From NCBI RefSeq assembly GCF_013112485.1, contig NZ_JABFHG010000011.1, positions 124,001 through 188,000 of the forward strand: 64,000 nucleotides of DNA, given 5' to 3'. The position numbers and the translations under genes were made by a program. Positions 15,377 to 24,616 of the stretch are shown one piece after another. Source of the DNA: Roseicella sp. DB1501 (GTDB lineage Bacteria; Pseudomonadota; Alphaproteobacteria; Acetobacterales; Acetobacteraceae). Below the pieces are notes generated by a model. It was not told where the DNA came from. It saw only the letters and a list, made by a program, of their open reading frames with translations, and did not search any database. The first letter of the stretch is position 1, and each line of letters begins with the position of its first letter.

Positions 15377-17602
15377 ATGGTTCGGAACCGATTGATGGTC
15401 GATACGTCCGGGCGCGCCGCCCCCGCCTCGCTGCCCCGCGCCGCTTGGCTGCTCCTCACCGGCCTCCTTGCCGCGCCGCAGGCAGCACTCGCGCAAGGAA
15501 CGGGGCTGGGGAGCGGCGCGGGCGCCGCGCCCGGCGATGCGATCACCCTGCCCACGCTCTCGATCGAGGGCCGCCCGGCCGAGACGGCGCGCGGGCCGGT
15601 GCAGGGCTATGTCGCGCAGCGCAGCGCGACGGGCACCAAGACCGACACGCCGCTGATCGAGACGCCGCAATCCATCTCGGTCGTCACCAGCGACCAGATC
15701 GAGGCGCTGAACATCGGCTCGATCAACGAGGCGCTGCGCTACTCCCCCGGGGCCTTCGTCAGCGGCACCGATTATCGCGGCGAGTACTTCACCGTCCGCG
15801 GCTTCCCGGCCGATGTCTATCTCGACGGCATGCGGGTGCCGGCGCCGGTCACGGCGCAGAGCTTCCGCATCGAGCCCTGGGGCATGGAGCGGATCGAGCT
15901 GCTGCGCGGCACCAGCTCGGCGCTCTACGGCCAGGCTAATCTCGGCGGCATCGTCAACGCCGTCAGCAAGACGCCCTATCTTGGCCAGATCAACCAGGCC
16001 GCGTTGCAGGGCGGCAGCTTCGGCCGCATCCAGGGCATGTGGGATGTCGGCGGCCGGCTCGGCAGCGGCGACGGGCTGCTCTGGCGCATGGTCGGGCTGG
16101 TGCGCAGCGCCGGCACCGAATTCGACGCCACCAGAGACGACCGCATCTACGTCGCGCCCTCGCTGCGCTGGCAGCCGAGCAAGGACACCTCGTTGGTCCT
16201 GCAGGCGAGCTACCTGCACGACGACAACGGCGTCACCGGCCAGTGGCTGCCGCCGCAGGGCACCGCCCTCTACAACCCGAACGGCACCATCCCGCGCGGC
16301 CGCATCACCGGCGAGCCGGGCTGGGACACCTATCGCAAGACCCAGCTCGGCCTCGGCTACCAGCTCGAGCACCGGCTGACCGAGGCCGTCACCCTGCGGC
16401 AGAACCTGCGCTACACCTATGTCGATCTCGACTACAAGTCGATCTATGCGAGCGGCCTCAGCCCGGCGAACCAGTGGCGCACGGTCAGCCGCGTCGCCTC
16501 CTACCAGGTGCCGATCTCCCAGTCCCTAACGCTCGACAACCAGGCCGAGGCGCGCTTCGGCACCGGGCCGCTGCAGCACACGGCGCTGCTCGGCCTCGAC
16601 TATCGCTGGCAGCGCGTCGCCAACCGGACCTGGGCGGCGGCGGCGACGCGGCTCGACGTCTATGCGCCGGTCTATGGCTACATCCCGGCCCTGCCGCTCG
16701 GCTCCACCAGCACCACGCTCAACAACCAGGTGCAGAACCAGCTCGGCCTCTACCTGCAGGACCAGATCCGCTGGGACAACTGGATCCTGACGCTGACCGG
16801 GCGGCAGGACTGGGCCAGCGTCGATACGCAGAACAAGCTCAGCCAGGCCTCCAGCACCCAGAACGACAGCGCCTTCACCGGCCGCGTGGCGCTGCTCTAC
16901 GCCTCGCCGATCGGCGTCTCGCCCTATGTCAGCTACGCCACCTCCTTCCTGCCGACGCTCGGCACCATGGCGCCGCAGCGCGGCGGCGGCACCTTCAAGC
17001 CAACCACCGGCGACCAGATCGAGGTCGGCGTGAAGTACCAGCCGCCCGGCACGGAGAGCCTGTTCACCGCCGCGCTCTTCGAGCTGACGCAGCAGAACGT
17101 CACCACCACCGACCTGCTCTTTCCGCAATATTCGATCCAGACCGGCGAGGCGCGGTCGCGCGGGCTGGAGCTGGAGGCGCGCGTCGCGCTGACCGATGGG
17201 CTCAGCGTCATCGGCGCCTTCACGGCGCAGGATACCGAGGTGACCAAGAGCACCACCAACAACCTTGGCCGGCGGCTGGCCACCGTGCCGAACCACATGG
17301 CCTCGCTCTGGGGCGACTACAGCTACAAGGTGACCGACGAGCTGACCCTCGGCTTCGGCGCCGGCCTCCGCTATGTCGGCAACATCATGGCGAACAACGC
17401 GCCGACCGCGACCAGCCCGATCTTCCACGCGCCGTCCTACACGCTCTTCGACGCCATGCTGCGGGCGGATTACCGGCAGTGGCGGCTGACCGTGACCGGC
17501 ACCAACCTCGGCGACGAGAACTACTTCGCCGCCTGCTACGCGACCTCCTGCAGCTACGGCGTCGGCCGGGCTGTCTACGCCACCCTCGCCTATCGCTGGT
17601 GA
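15377..17602 (+). CDS. TonB-dependent siderophore receptor
   Basis: A 741-residue outer-membrane gated channel for ferric siderophores. A signal peptide (about AWLLLTGLLAAPQAALAQ) is followed by a TonB-box-like ITLPTLSIEG and the plug domain, with TPQSISVVTSDQIEALN, INEALRYSPGAFV and SSALYGQANLGGIVNAVSK. The 22-strand barrel ends in the aromatic-terminated YATLAYRW, as needed for barrel assembly. The plug matches the FhuA/FpvA/FoxA type. The start at 15377 is ATG; an in-frame TTG at 15338 would overlap the Fur-like site, and an ATG at 15395 is another option. No siderophore biosynthesis genes are near, so it probably scavenges foreign siderophores. Confidence 0.92.
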   Translation: MVRNRLMVDTSGRAAPASLPRAAWLLLTGLLAAPQAALAQGTGLGSGAGAAPGDAITLPTLSIEGRPAETARGPVQGYVAQRSATGTKTDTPLIETPQSISVVTSDQIEALNIGSINEALRYSPGAFVSGTDYRGEYFTVRGFPADVYLDGMRVPAPVTAQSFRIEPWGMERIELLRGTSSALYGQANLGGIVNAVSKTPYLGQINQAALQGGSFGRIQGMWDVGGRLGSGDGLLWRMVGLVRSAGTEFDATRDDRIYVAPSLRWQPSKDTSLVLQASYLHDDNGVTGQWLPPQGTALYNPNGTIPRGRITGEPGWDTYRKTQLGLGYQLEHRLTEAVTLRQNLRYTYVDLDYKSIYASGLSPANQWRTVSRVASYQVPISQSLTLDNQAEARFGTGPLQHTALLGLDYRWQRVANRTWAAAATRLDVYAPVYGYIPALPLGSTSTTLNNQVQNQLGLYLQDQIRWDNWILTLTGRQDWASVDTQNKLSQASSTQNDSAFTGRVALLYASPIGVSPYVSYATSFLPTLGTMAPQRGGGTFKPTTGDQIEVGVKYQPPGTESLFTAALFELTQQNVTTTDLLFPQYSIQTGEARSRGLELEARVALTDGLSVIGAFTAQDTEVTKSTTNNLGRRLATVPNHMASLWGDYSYKVTDELTLGFGAGLRYVGNIMANNAPTATSPIFHAPSYTLFDAMLRADYRQWRLTVTGTNLGDENYFAACYATSCSYGVGRAVYATLAYRW

Positions 17603-17615
17603 GTGGGCGCCGCGG

Positions 17616-18194
17616 TCACCCCCCGTCCGCCTCCGCGGCATCCACCTCCCGCCCGCGGCCGGCATTGCGCATGACGTCGGCGAGATGCGGGCGGATGGCG
17701 AGCTGGTGCCGGTAGAGCGCCGCCGCCGCCGCCGGCAGCGTGCCCTCCCGCCCCAGCATCGCATCGCCGATCTCGAGGATGCGGAGATTCGGCCAGGCCT
17801 TCTCGCGGATGCCGAGGATGCCTTGCAGGATGGTCTCGGCCGATAGCGCCGGGCGCGCCTGCGCCAGCATCAGCGCCATTGCCGCGGTCGAGCGCGAGAT
17901 GCCGGCATGGCAATGCACCAGCAGGCGCGAGGCGGCTTCCGCCTCGAGGTCGCGGCCGAAGGCGAGGATCGCCCGCACATCCGCCTCGCCCGGCGGGACG
18001 ATGCCCGCCGCCGGCTCGATGACGTCGTGGAAGCGGAGCTCGAGCTTGGCATGCTCGCCGAACTGGCCGAAGGCCTCCGGCACCGGCCAGTCGGGGTCGA
18101 GGATGGAGAGCACATGGCTCACCCCCGTCTCGCAATGGCCGCCCAGCTCCTCGATGCCGCAGACCGTCAGGCCGAAGGGGAAATGCGTTTGCAT
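17616..18194 (-). CDS. Tyrosine/dual-specificity phosphatase-like protein
   Basis: A 192-residue cytoplasmic protein carrying the cysteine phosphatase signature HCHAGISRST (HCX5R) near residue 95, with a plausible general-acid Asp upstream (RFHDVIEP). The catalytic loop and following helix (TAAMALMLAQ) match the protein tyrosine phosphatase family found in many alphaproteobacteria. It converges on the TonB receptor gene with a 13-base gap and is divergent from radA. Its target is unknown; no kinase is adjacent. Confidence 0.8.
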   Translation of the reverse strand: MQTHFPFGLTVCGIEELGGHCETGVSHVLSILDPDWPVPEAFGQFGEHAKLELRFHDVIEPAAGIVPPGEADVRAILAFGRDLEAEAASRLLVHCHAGISRSTAAMALMLAQARPALSAETILQGILGIREKAWPNLRILEIGDAMLGREGTLPAAAAALYRHQLAIRPHLADVMRNAGRGREVDAAEADGG

Positions 18195-18341
18195 GCGGCC
18201 AGTGTGGGTCCGCCCGGCCGGCCGGTCCAGGGTGGGCGAGGTGAATCGGGTGACGCGGCGGCGCGGCGGGGCTATGCTGCGCGTTCACGTTTCGTGCCAG
18301 CCGCCACCCCCGGCCATTGACCCAGGAAAGGGACCGCCCGC

Positions 18342-19784
18342 TTGGCCAAGGACCGCAACCGCTTCGTCTGCCAGGCCTGCGGCGCCGTCTTCCCGAAATG
18401 GCAGGGCCGCTGCGATGCCTGCGGCGAGTGGAACACCCTCCAGGAGGAAGCCGCGCCCGTGGCGCGCGGCCCCGGTCCGGCGGCCCGCGCCGGCGGCGGC
18501 AAGCGCGTCGCCTTCGTCGGGCTGGAGGGGGAAACGGCGCCGCCGCCGCGCATCCCGACCGGCCTCGCCGAGCTCGACCGGGTGCTCGGCGGCGGCCTGG
18601 TCCCGGCCTCGGCGGTGCTGGTCGGCGGCGATCCCGGCATCGGCAAGTCCACCATCCTGCTGCAGGCGGCGGCGCGCATCGCCGGCAGCGGCCGGCGCGC
18701 CCTCTACATCAGCGGCGAGGAGGCGGTGGCGCAGGTGCGGCTGCGGGCGCTGCGGCTCGGGCTGGAGGGCGCGCCGCTGGCGCTGGCCGCGGCGACGGCG
18801 CTGCGCGACATCGCCGCCAGCCTGGAGGATGAGGACGAGGCGGCCCTCGTCGTCATTGATTCCATCCAGACGTTGTGGCTGGACGCGCTCGATTCCGCGC
18901 CGGGCACGGTCGCGCAGGTGCGCGCCTGCGCCGCCGAGCTGATCCGCCTCGCCAAGAGCCGCGGCTTCGCCCTGGTGCTGGTCGGGCATGTGACGAAGGA
19001 GGGGATGCTCGCCGGCCCGCGGGTGCTGGAGCACATGGTCGACGCCACGCTCTACTTCGAGGGCGATCGCGGCCACCAGTTCCGCATCCTGCGGGCGGTG
19101 AAGAACCGCTTCGGCGCGACGGACGAGATCGGCGTCTTCGAGATGACCGAGCGCGGGCTGGTCGAGGTGCCGAACCCCTCGGCCCTGTTCCTGGCCGAGC
19201 GGCGCGGCAACGTCGCCGGCTCGGCGGTCTTCGCCGGCATCGAGGGCACGCGCCCGGTGCTGGTCGAGGTGCAGGCGCTGCTCGCCCCCTCGGCCGGCGG
19301 CAGCCCGCGGCGGCAGGTCGTCGGCTGGGATGCCGGGCGGCTGGCCATGCTGATGGCGGTGCTCGAGGCGCGCTGCGGCATGACCCTCGGCATGAACGAC
19401 GTCTATCTCAACATCGCCGGGGGCCTGCGCATCGCCGAGCCGGCGGCCGATCTCGCCGTCGCCGCGGCGCTGGTCTCGGCCGCCACCGACCGGCCGACCG
19501 ATCCCGGCACCGTCTATTTCGGCGAGGTCGGCCTCTCGGGCGAGATCCGCCAGGTGGCGCAGGCCGAGGCGCGGCTGCGCGAGGCGCAGAAGCTCGGCTT
19601 CGCCGGGGCGGTGCTGCCGCGCCGCCTCGCCCGCGGCGGCCGGGCGCCGATCGCCCTCGACGGGCTGCAGCTCGCCGAGATCGGCCATATCGCCGATCTG
19701 GTGGCGCCCTTCGCGGCCAAGGCGGAGCGCCGGCCGCCGGCGCGGGAGCGCGGCCCCGCGGCGAAGGCCAAGGCCGAGGCGTGA
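18342..19784 (+). CDS. radA: DNA repair protein RadA (Sms)
   Basis: A 480-residue RecA-like branch-migration ATPase of recombinational repair. An N-terminal zinc finger (CQACG and CDACG pairs) is followed by Walker A GGDPGIGKST near residue 90, the RadA-specific KNRFG motif in VKNRFGATDEIGVFEM, and a C-terminal Lon-protease-like domain (LNIAGGLRIAEPAADLAV). The start is TTG at 18342, giving LAKDRNRFVC-type homology directly, with AGGAAAGGGA upstream; no ATG fits. In many alphaproteobacteria it lies between alr and cvpA-purF. Here a Bug receptor separates it from cvpA, and alr is 24 kb away. Confidence 0.95.
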   Translation: MAKDRNRFVCQACGAVFPKWQGRCDACGEWNTLQEEAAPVARGPGPAARAGGGKRVAFVGLEGETAPPPRIPTGLAELDRVLGGGLVPASAVLVGGDPGIGKSTILLQAAARIAGSGRRALYISGEEAVAQVRLRALRLGLEGAPLALAAATALRDIAASLEDEDEAALVVIDSIQTLWLDALDSAPGTVAQVRACAAELIRLAKSRGFALVLVGHVTKEGMLAGPRVLEHMVDATLYFEGDRGHQFRILRAVKNRFGATDEIGVFEMTERGLVEVPNPSALFLAERRGNVAGSAVFAGIEGTRPVLVEVQALLAPSAGGSPRRQVVGWDAGRLAMLMAVLEARCGMTLGMNDVYLNIAGGLRIAEPAADLAVAAALVSAATDRPTDPGTVYFGEVGLSGEIRQVAQAEARLREAQKLGFAGAVLPRRLARGGRAPIALDGLQLAEIGHIADLVAPFAAKAERRPPARERGPAAKAKAEA

Positions 19785-19868
19785 GGCCCACGGGGGATTG
19801 TTCGGGGGGATTGTTCCCGCCCCCGCTCCACGGCCATCCTCGCCGCAACGACCTGCCGAGGAAGCGCC

Positions 19869-20864
19869 ATGATCCCCGCCCGCCGCGCCCTGCTCGCCCT
19901 GCCCGGGCTTGTGCTTCCCTGGCTCGCCCTTGCCGATAGGGCGCAGGCGCAGGCCGGCTTCCCGGACCGCCCGGTCCGGTTGATCGTCCCCTTCGCGCCC
20001 GGCGGCAATTCCGACACCGTCGCCCGCGTCGTCGCGCCGCTGCTGGCGGAGCGGCTCGGCCAGCCGGTGGTGGTGGAGAACCGGGCCGGCGCCGCCGGCA
20101 ACGTCGCCGCCACGCAATTCGCCCGCGCCCGGCCGGACGGCTACGCGATCCTGCTCGGCTCCAACGGCCCGCTCACCGTCAACCCGGTGATCCAGGCCAA
20201 TCTCGGCTACGATCCCGGGCGCGACTTCACGCCGATCGGCCTGCTGGTGCGGACGCCGAACGTGCTCGCCGTGCATCCCAGCCTGCCGGCGCGGACCCTG
20301 GCCGAGCTGATCGCCCTCGGCCGGGCGGCGCCGGGCACGGTGAGCTGCGGCTCCTCCGGCACCGGCAGCACCTCGCATCTCGCCATCGCCAGCTTCAACG
20401 CGGCGACCGGCGCCGGCCTGCAGCACGTGCCCTATGGCAGCGGCGGCGCCATGGCGCCCGACCTCATCGCCGGCACCATCAAATCCGGCATGACCGAGAT
20501 CTCGACCGCCCTGCCGCTGCACCGGGAGGGCGCGGTGCGCATCCTCGCCACTGGCTCGGCCGGGCGGCTGCCGGTGGTGCCGGAGGTGCCGAGCTTCGAG
20601 GAGGCAGGGCTGCCGGGCTTCCGCGCCGCCGCCTATCTCGGCCTGGTGGCGCCCACGGGAACGCCGCCGGCGGTGCTGGAGACGCTGGCCCGCGCCGCCG
20701 CCGCCGCCGTCGCCGATCCCGGCATCCGGCAGCGCTTCGCGGAGATGGGCAGCGAGATGGCGGCGCCGGCCGAGGCCTCCCCCGCCGGCTTCGCCGCCTT
20801 CCTCCGCCAGGAGGGGACCTGGACCCGGGAGGCGGCCGACCGGGCCGGGCTGCGGCCCGGCTGA
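19869..20864 (+). CDS. Bug-family tripartite tricarboxylate transporter substrate-binding protein (second copy)
   Basis: A 331-residue periplasmic receptor. The signal peptide MIPARRALLALPGLVLPWLA ends near AQAQA. The mature protein shows all Bug marks: VRLIVPFAPGGNSDTVAR, VVVENRAGAAGNVAA, SCGSSGTGSTSHLA and YLGLVAPTGTPPAV. It is inserted between radA and cvpA-purF, genes that normally adjoin, so it was probably acquired at this position later. TctA/TctB are not in the window. The ligand is unknown. Confidence 0.92.
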   Translation: MIPARRALLALPGLVLPWLALADRAQAQAGFPDRPVRLIVPFAPGGNSDTVARVVAPLLAERLGQPVVVENRAGAAGNVAATQFARARPDGYAILLGSNGPLTVNPVIQANLGYDPGRDFTPIGLLVRTPNVLAVHPSLPARTLAELIALGRAAPGTVSCGSSGTGSTSHLAIASFNAATGAGLQHVPYGSGGAMAPDLIAGTIKSGMTEISTALPLHREGAVRILATGSAGRLPVVPEVPSFEEAGLPGFRAAAYLGLVAPTGTPPAVLETLARAAAAAVADPGIRQRFAEMGSEMAAPAEASPAGFAAFLRQEGTWTREAADRAGLRPG

Positions 20865-21001
20865 GGCCTCGCCACAAGACCGCTTCGACGTTCGCCGGCG
20901 CGTCCCGCCGCCCTGGCGGCGCAGCCATGCCGTCGGCCGGGGCCAGCCCCCGCCGCCGCGCGTGGACACCATGGCGGGCACGCCGCTATATCGCTGACAC
21001 G

Positions 21002-21562
21002 ATGACCTGGGTCGACGGTGTGGTGCTGGCGGTGCTCGCCGTCTCGGCGTTGCTCGCCTATTTGCGAGGATTGGTGCAGGAAGTGCTCGGCGTCGGCGCC
21101 TGGATCGGCGCCGCGGCCCTGGCGCTGGTCCTGCGCCCGGTGACGGCGCCGCTGCTGCAGGGCACGGTCGAGCCGCCCTGGCTGGCCGATGCGCTGGCCG
21201 CGGGCGGCGTCTTCCTGGTCGTGCTGATCATCCTCAAGATCATCATCAGCTTCGTCGCCCGCACCGTGCAGGATTCCATGCTGGGCGGCACCGACCGCGC
21301 GCTCGGCCTGGTCTTCGGCCTGGTGCGGGGTGCTTTCCTCGTGATCCTCGCCTATATCCTCGGCGGCATGGTCCTGCCGGCGACCGATCGCTGGCCGGAG
21401 GCGGTCCGGGAGGCCCGGTCGCTGCCGCTGGTCATCGAGGGCGCGCAATGGCTGGTGGCGCGGCTGCCGGCGGAATACCGGCCCCGCGTCGCCTTCCCGC
21501 CGGACCGCCGGGCGCCGACCCAGGACGAGTTGATGCGACCGCCGGCGCGGAACCGGACGTGA
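21002..21562 (+). CDS. cvpA: CvpA family membrane protein
   Basis: A 186-residue inner-membrane protein with four hydrophobic segments (roughly residues 4-25, 30-48, 65-85 and 103-122) and the family pattern VDGVVLAVLAVSALLAYLRG and LGGTDRALGLVFGLVRG. CvpA was named for colicin V export in E. coli and lies before purF across proteobacteria; its biochemical role is unsettled, with envelope homeostasis suggested. The gene ends 7 bases before purF, so the two are an operon. The ATG at 21002 has a weak ribosome site. Confidence 0.92.
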   Translation: MTWVDGVVLAVLAVSALLAYLRGLVQEVLGVGAWIGAAALALVLRPVTAPLLQGTVEPPWLADALAAGGVFLVVLIILKIIISFVARTVQDSMLGGTDRALGLVFGLVRGAFLVILAYILGGMVLPATDRWPEAVREARSLPLVIEGAQWLVARLPAEYRPRVAFPPDRRAPTQDELMRPPARNRT

Positions 21563-21569
21563 GGACCCC

Positions 21570-23051
21570 ATGACCGACCTGTCCACCCGCCCCTGGTCCT
21601 CCGACGAGGACAAGTTCCACGAGGAATGCGGCGTCTTCGGCGTCTGGAACGCGGCCGATGCCGCGGCGCTGACCGCGCTCGGCCTGCACGCCCTGCAGCA
21701 CCGGGGGCAGGAGGCGGCCGGCATCGTCGCCCTGGACGAGGGCGGCATCTTCCATGCCCATAAGGGCCAGGGCCTGGTCGGCGACATCTTCTCCGACGCC
21801 AAGGTGATGGCCCAGCTCCGCGGCCGCGCCGCGGTCGGCCACAACCGCTACGCGACCACCGGCGAGACGGCGCTGCGCAACGTCCAGCCGCTCTATGCCG
21901 ACTTCGCCTTCGGCGGCTTCGCCGTCGCCCATAACGGCAACCTGACCAACGCCCTCGGGCTGCGCCGCAGCCTGGTCAGCCGCGGCTGCCTGTTCCAGAG
22001 CACCACGGACAGCGAGGTCTTCATCCACCTCATCGCCATCAGCCTCTACTCCACCGTGGTGGACCGGCTGATCGACGCGCTGCGCCAGGTGCAGGGGGCC
22101 TACAGCCTGGTGGCGCTGCACAACGGCGCGCTGATCGGCGCCCGCGACCCGCTCGGCGTGCGGCCGCTGGTGCTCGGCCGGCTGGGCGGCGAGGGCGGGG
22201 CCGCCCCGTCCTGGGTGCTCTCCTCCGAGACCTGCGCCCTCGACATCGTCGGCGCCGAGTTCGTGCGCGACATCGACCCGGGCGAGATCATCGTCATCGA
22301 CACCCAGGGCGTGCACAGCATCAAGCCCTTCGGCAAGCATCCGGAGCGGTTCTGCATCTTCGAGTACATCTACTTCGCCCGGCCGGATTCGGTGGTGGAG
22401 GGCACCCCGGTCTACGACACCCGCAAGCGCATCGGCGCCGAGCTGGCGCGGGAGAGCGGCGTGCCGGCGGATGTGGTGGTGCCGGTGCCCGACAGCGGCG
22501 TGCCGGCGGCCATGGGCTACTCGATCGAGAGCGGCATCCCCTTCGAGCTCGGCATCATCCGCAACCACTATGTCGGCCGCACCTTCATCGAGCCCACGGA
22601 CCAGATCCGCAATCTCGGGGTGAAGCTGAAGCACAGCGCCAACCGGCCGATGCTGGAGGGGCGGCGGGTGATCCTGGTGGACGATTCCATCGTCCGCGGC
22701 ACCACCAGCCGCAAGATCGTCGAGATGGTCCGCCAGGCCGGCGCCACCGAGGTGCATATGCGCATCTCCTCGCCGCCGACGACGCATAGCTGCTTCTACG
22801 GCATCGACACGCCCGAGCGCGGCAAGCTGCTGGCCGCCAAGCACGACCTCGAGGAGATGGCGCGCATCATCGGCGTCGACAGCCTCGCCTTCATCTCCCT
22901 CGACGGGCTCTACCGCGCCCTCGGCCGGCCGGGCCGCAACCCGGAGACGCCGAGCTACTGCGACGCCTGCTTCACCGGCGACTACGCCATCGCCCTCACC
23001 GACGCGCAGGACAACAACGACCGGCAGCTCTCGCTGCTGCAGGCGGGATGA
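21570..23051 (+). CDS. purF: Amidophosphoribosyltransferase
   Basis: A 493-residue enzyme for the committed step of purine synthesis: PRPP plus glutamine gives 5-phosphoribosylamine. The N-terminal glutaminase has its catalytic Cys in EECGVFGVWN, about 20 residues in, and the glutaminase loop HNRYATTG. The phosphoribosyltransferase domain carries the PRPP signature VILVDDSIVRGTTS. C-terminal cysteines (SYCDACFTGDY) are as in homologues that bind iron-sulfur clusters or zinc. A GAGG ribosome site precedes the ATG. It overlaps the downstream SDR by four bases. Confidence 0.97.
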   Translation: MTDLSTRPWSSDEDKFHEECGVFGVWNAADAAALTALGLHALQHRGQEAAGIVALDEGGIFHAHKGQGLVGDIFSDAKVMAQLRGRAAVGHNRYATTGETALRNVQPLYADFAFGGFAVAHNGNLTNALGLRRSLVSRGCLFQSTTDSEVFIHLIAISLYSTVVDRLIDALRQVQGAYSLVALHNGALIGARDPLGVRPLVLGRLGGEGGAAPSWVLSSETCALDIVGAEFVRDIDPGEIIVIDTQGVHSIKPFGKHPERFCIFEYIYFARPDSVVEGTPVYDTRKRIGAELARESGVPADVVVPVPDSGVPAAMGYSIESGIPFELGIIRNHYVGRTFIEPTDQIRNLGVKLKHSANRPMLEGRRVILVDDSIVRGTTSRKIVEMVRQAGATEVHMRISSPPTTHSCFYGIDTPERGKLLAAKHDLEEMARIIGVDSLAFISLDGLYRALGRPGRNPETPSYCDACFTGDYAIALTDAQDNNDRQLSLLQAG

Positions 23052-23764
23052 TGGACCGGCCGCTCGCGGGCAGCGTCGCCCTGGTCACCGGCGCCTCGCG
23101 CGGCCTCGGCGCGGCGGTGGCGGTCGAGCTTGCCCGGCTCGGCGCGCATTGCGTGCTCACCGCCCGCACCCAGGGCGCGCTGGAGGAGGTGGACGACGCC
23201 ATCCGCGGCCTCGGCGGCCAGGCGACGCTCTTCCCGCTCGACCTGATCCGGGACGGCGAGAAGCTCGACATGGTCGGCCCCTCCATCGCCCAGCGCTTCG
23301 GCCGGCTCGACATCCTGGTGCATGCCGCGGCGCTGCTCGCCAAGCTGACGCCGACCGCGCACATCATGCCGCGCGACTGGCAGGAGGCGGTGGCGGTGAA
23401 CCTCTCGGCCGCCTGGCGGCTGATCCGCAGCTGCGACCCGCCGCTGCGCGCCGCCCCGGCCGGCCGCGCCGTCTTCCTCACCGACGGGCTCGTCGCCGAG
23501 CCGCGCGCCTACTGGGGCCTCTACGGCTTCGGCAAGGCGGGGCAGGAGCATCTGGCGCGGAGCTGGGCGGCCGAGGTGGCCAATACCCCGCTGCGGGTGA
23601 ACCTCTACGATCCCGGCGCGGTCGCCACCCGGCTGCGCATGGTGGCGATGCCGGGCGAGGACCAGGCGACGCTGCCGCAGCCCGCCGATGTGGCGCCCGA
23701 GATCGCCGCCCTCTGCCTGCCGGGCGAGGCGCGGAACGGCGCGGTCATCCGTCGGGGCGGCTGA
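23048..23764 (+). CDS. SDR-family oxidoreductase
   Basis: A 238-residue short-chain dehydrogenase. The NAD(P) motif TGASRGLG lies near residue 13, NAG is replaced by HAA (ILVHAAALL), and the catalytic pair YGFGK is present. The usual catalytic Ser, 13 residues before the Tyr, is not seen: the segment reads VFLTDGL, putting Asp there and Thr beside it. The start overlaps the purF stop (ATGA); a second ATG three bases on is equally good. An SDR at this position after purF is conserved in alphaproteobacteria, but its substrate is unknown. Confidence 0.88.
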   Translation: MMDRPLAGSVALVTGASRGLGAAVAVELARLGAHCVLTARTQGALEEVDDAIRGLGGQATLFPLDLIRDGEKLDMVGPSIAQRFGRLDILVHAAALLAKLTPTAHIMPRDWQEAVAVNLSAAWRLIRSCDPPLRAAPAGRAVFLTDGLVAEPRAYWGLYGFGKAGQEHLARSWAAEVANTPLRVNLYDPGAVATRLRMVAMPGEDQATLPQPADVAPEIAALCLPGEARNGAVIRRGG

Positions 23765-23775
23765 GGCCGCCCGCC

Positions 23776-24615
23776 ATGAATTACCGCCACGCCTTCCATG
23801 CCGGCAATTTCGCCGATTGCCTGAAGCACGCGCTGCTGGTCTGGCTGCTGCGCGCCCTGGCGGCGAAGGACAAGCCCTTCGCCGTGCTCGACACCCATGC
23901 CGGGACCGGGTGCTACGACCTCGCGGCGAGCGAGGCCGAGCGCACCGGCGAGTGGCGCCGGGGGATCGGCCGGCTGCTCGATGTCGAGGCCGGGCCGCTC
24001 GCTGACTATGTGGGGCTGGTCCGCGCCGCCGGGGCGCCCGGCGCCTATCCCGGCTCGCCCGCCCTGATCCGCGCCCTGCTGCGGCCCGGGGACCGGCTGA
24101 TGGCCTGCGAGCTGCACCCTGAGGACCATGCCGCGCTCCGCGCCGCCTTCCGCGCCGACCGGCAGGTGGCGGTGCACCACCGCGACGGCTGGGAGGCGCT
24201 GAAGGCGCTCACCCCCTTCCCCGAGCGGCGCGGCCTCGTCCTGGTCGATCCGCCCTTCGAGCAGGAGGGGGAGTTCGCCCGGCTGGCGCAGGGCATCGCC
24301 CTGGTCGCGCATCGCTTCCGTGCCGGCATCCAGGCCTGCTGGTATCCGATCAAGCACCGCGCCCCGGTCCGCGCCTTCCATACCGCGCTGCGCGAGGCCG
24401 GGCTGCGCGACCTCGTCGCCGCTGAGCTCTGGCTGCGCGAGCCGACCGATCCGCAGCGGCTGAACGGCTGCGGCCTGCTGGTCGCCAACCCGCCCTGGCG
24501 CTTCGAGGCGGAAGCCGGCGCCATCCTCGCCGCCCTGCTGGAGCGGCTGGGCGAGGGCGAGCCGGGCCAAGAACAGGGCCAAGGCTGGGCGGTGACCCGC
24601 ATCGCGGAGGAATAG
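23776..24615 (+). CDS. rlmJ: 23S rRNA (adenine-2030-N6)-methyltransferase
   Basis: A 279-residue SAM-dependent methyltransferase of the RlmJ (YhiR) family, which modifies A2030 of 23S rRNA. The N-terminus MNYRHAFHAGNFADCLKHA is diagnostic. The SAM motif is DTHAGTGCYDL, and the N6-adenine catalytic motif appears as DPPFEQEGEF. Family length is about 280. It begins 12 bases after the SDR stop and ends one base before gpsA, so it is within the cvpA-purF-SDR-rlmJ-gpsA run. Confidence 0.94.
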   Translation: MNYRHAFHAGNFADCLKHALLVWLLRALAAKDKPFAVLDTHAGTGCYDLAASEAERTGEWRRGIGRLLDVEAGPLADYVGLVRAAGAPGAYPGSPALIRALLRPGDRLMACELHPEDHAALRAAFRADRQVAVHHRDGWEALKALTPFPERRGLVLVDPPFEQEGEFARLAQGIALVAHRFRAGIQACWYPIKHRAPVRAFHTALREAGLRDLVAAELWLREPTDPQRLNGCGLLVANPPWRFEAEAGAILAALLERLGEGEPGQEQGQGWAVTRIAEE

Positions 24616-24616
24616 G

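Noticed and set aside
18285-20981. 898-codon open frame antisense to radA and the Bug receptor
   Set aside because: It is a GC-rich shadow frame: composition is Arg/Gly/Ala-rich without domains, while the plus strand carries recognised proteins with ribosome sites.
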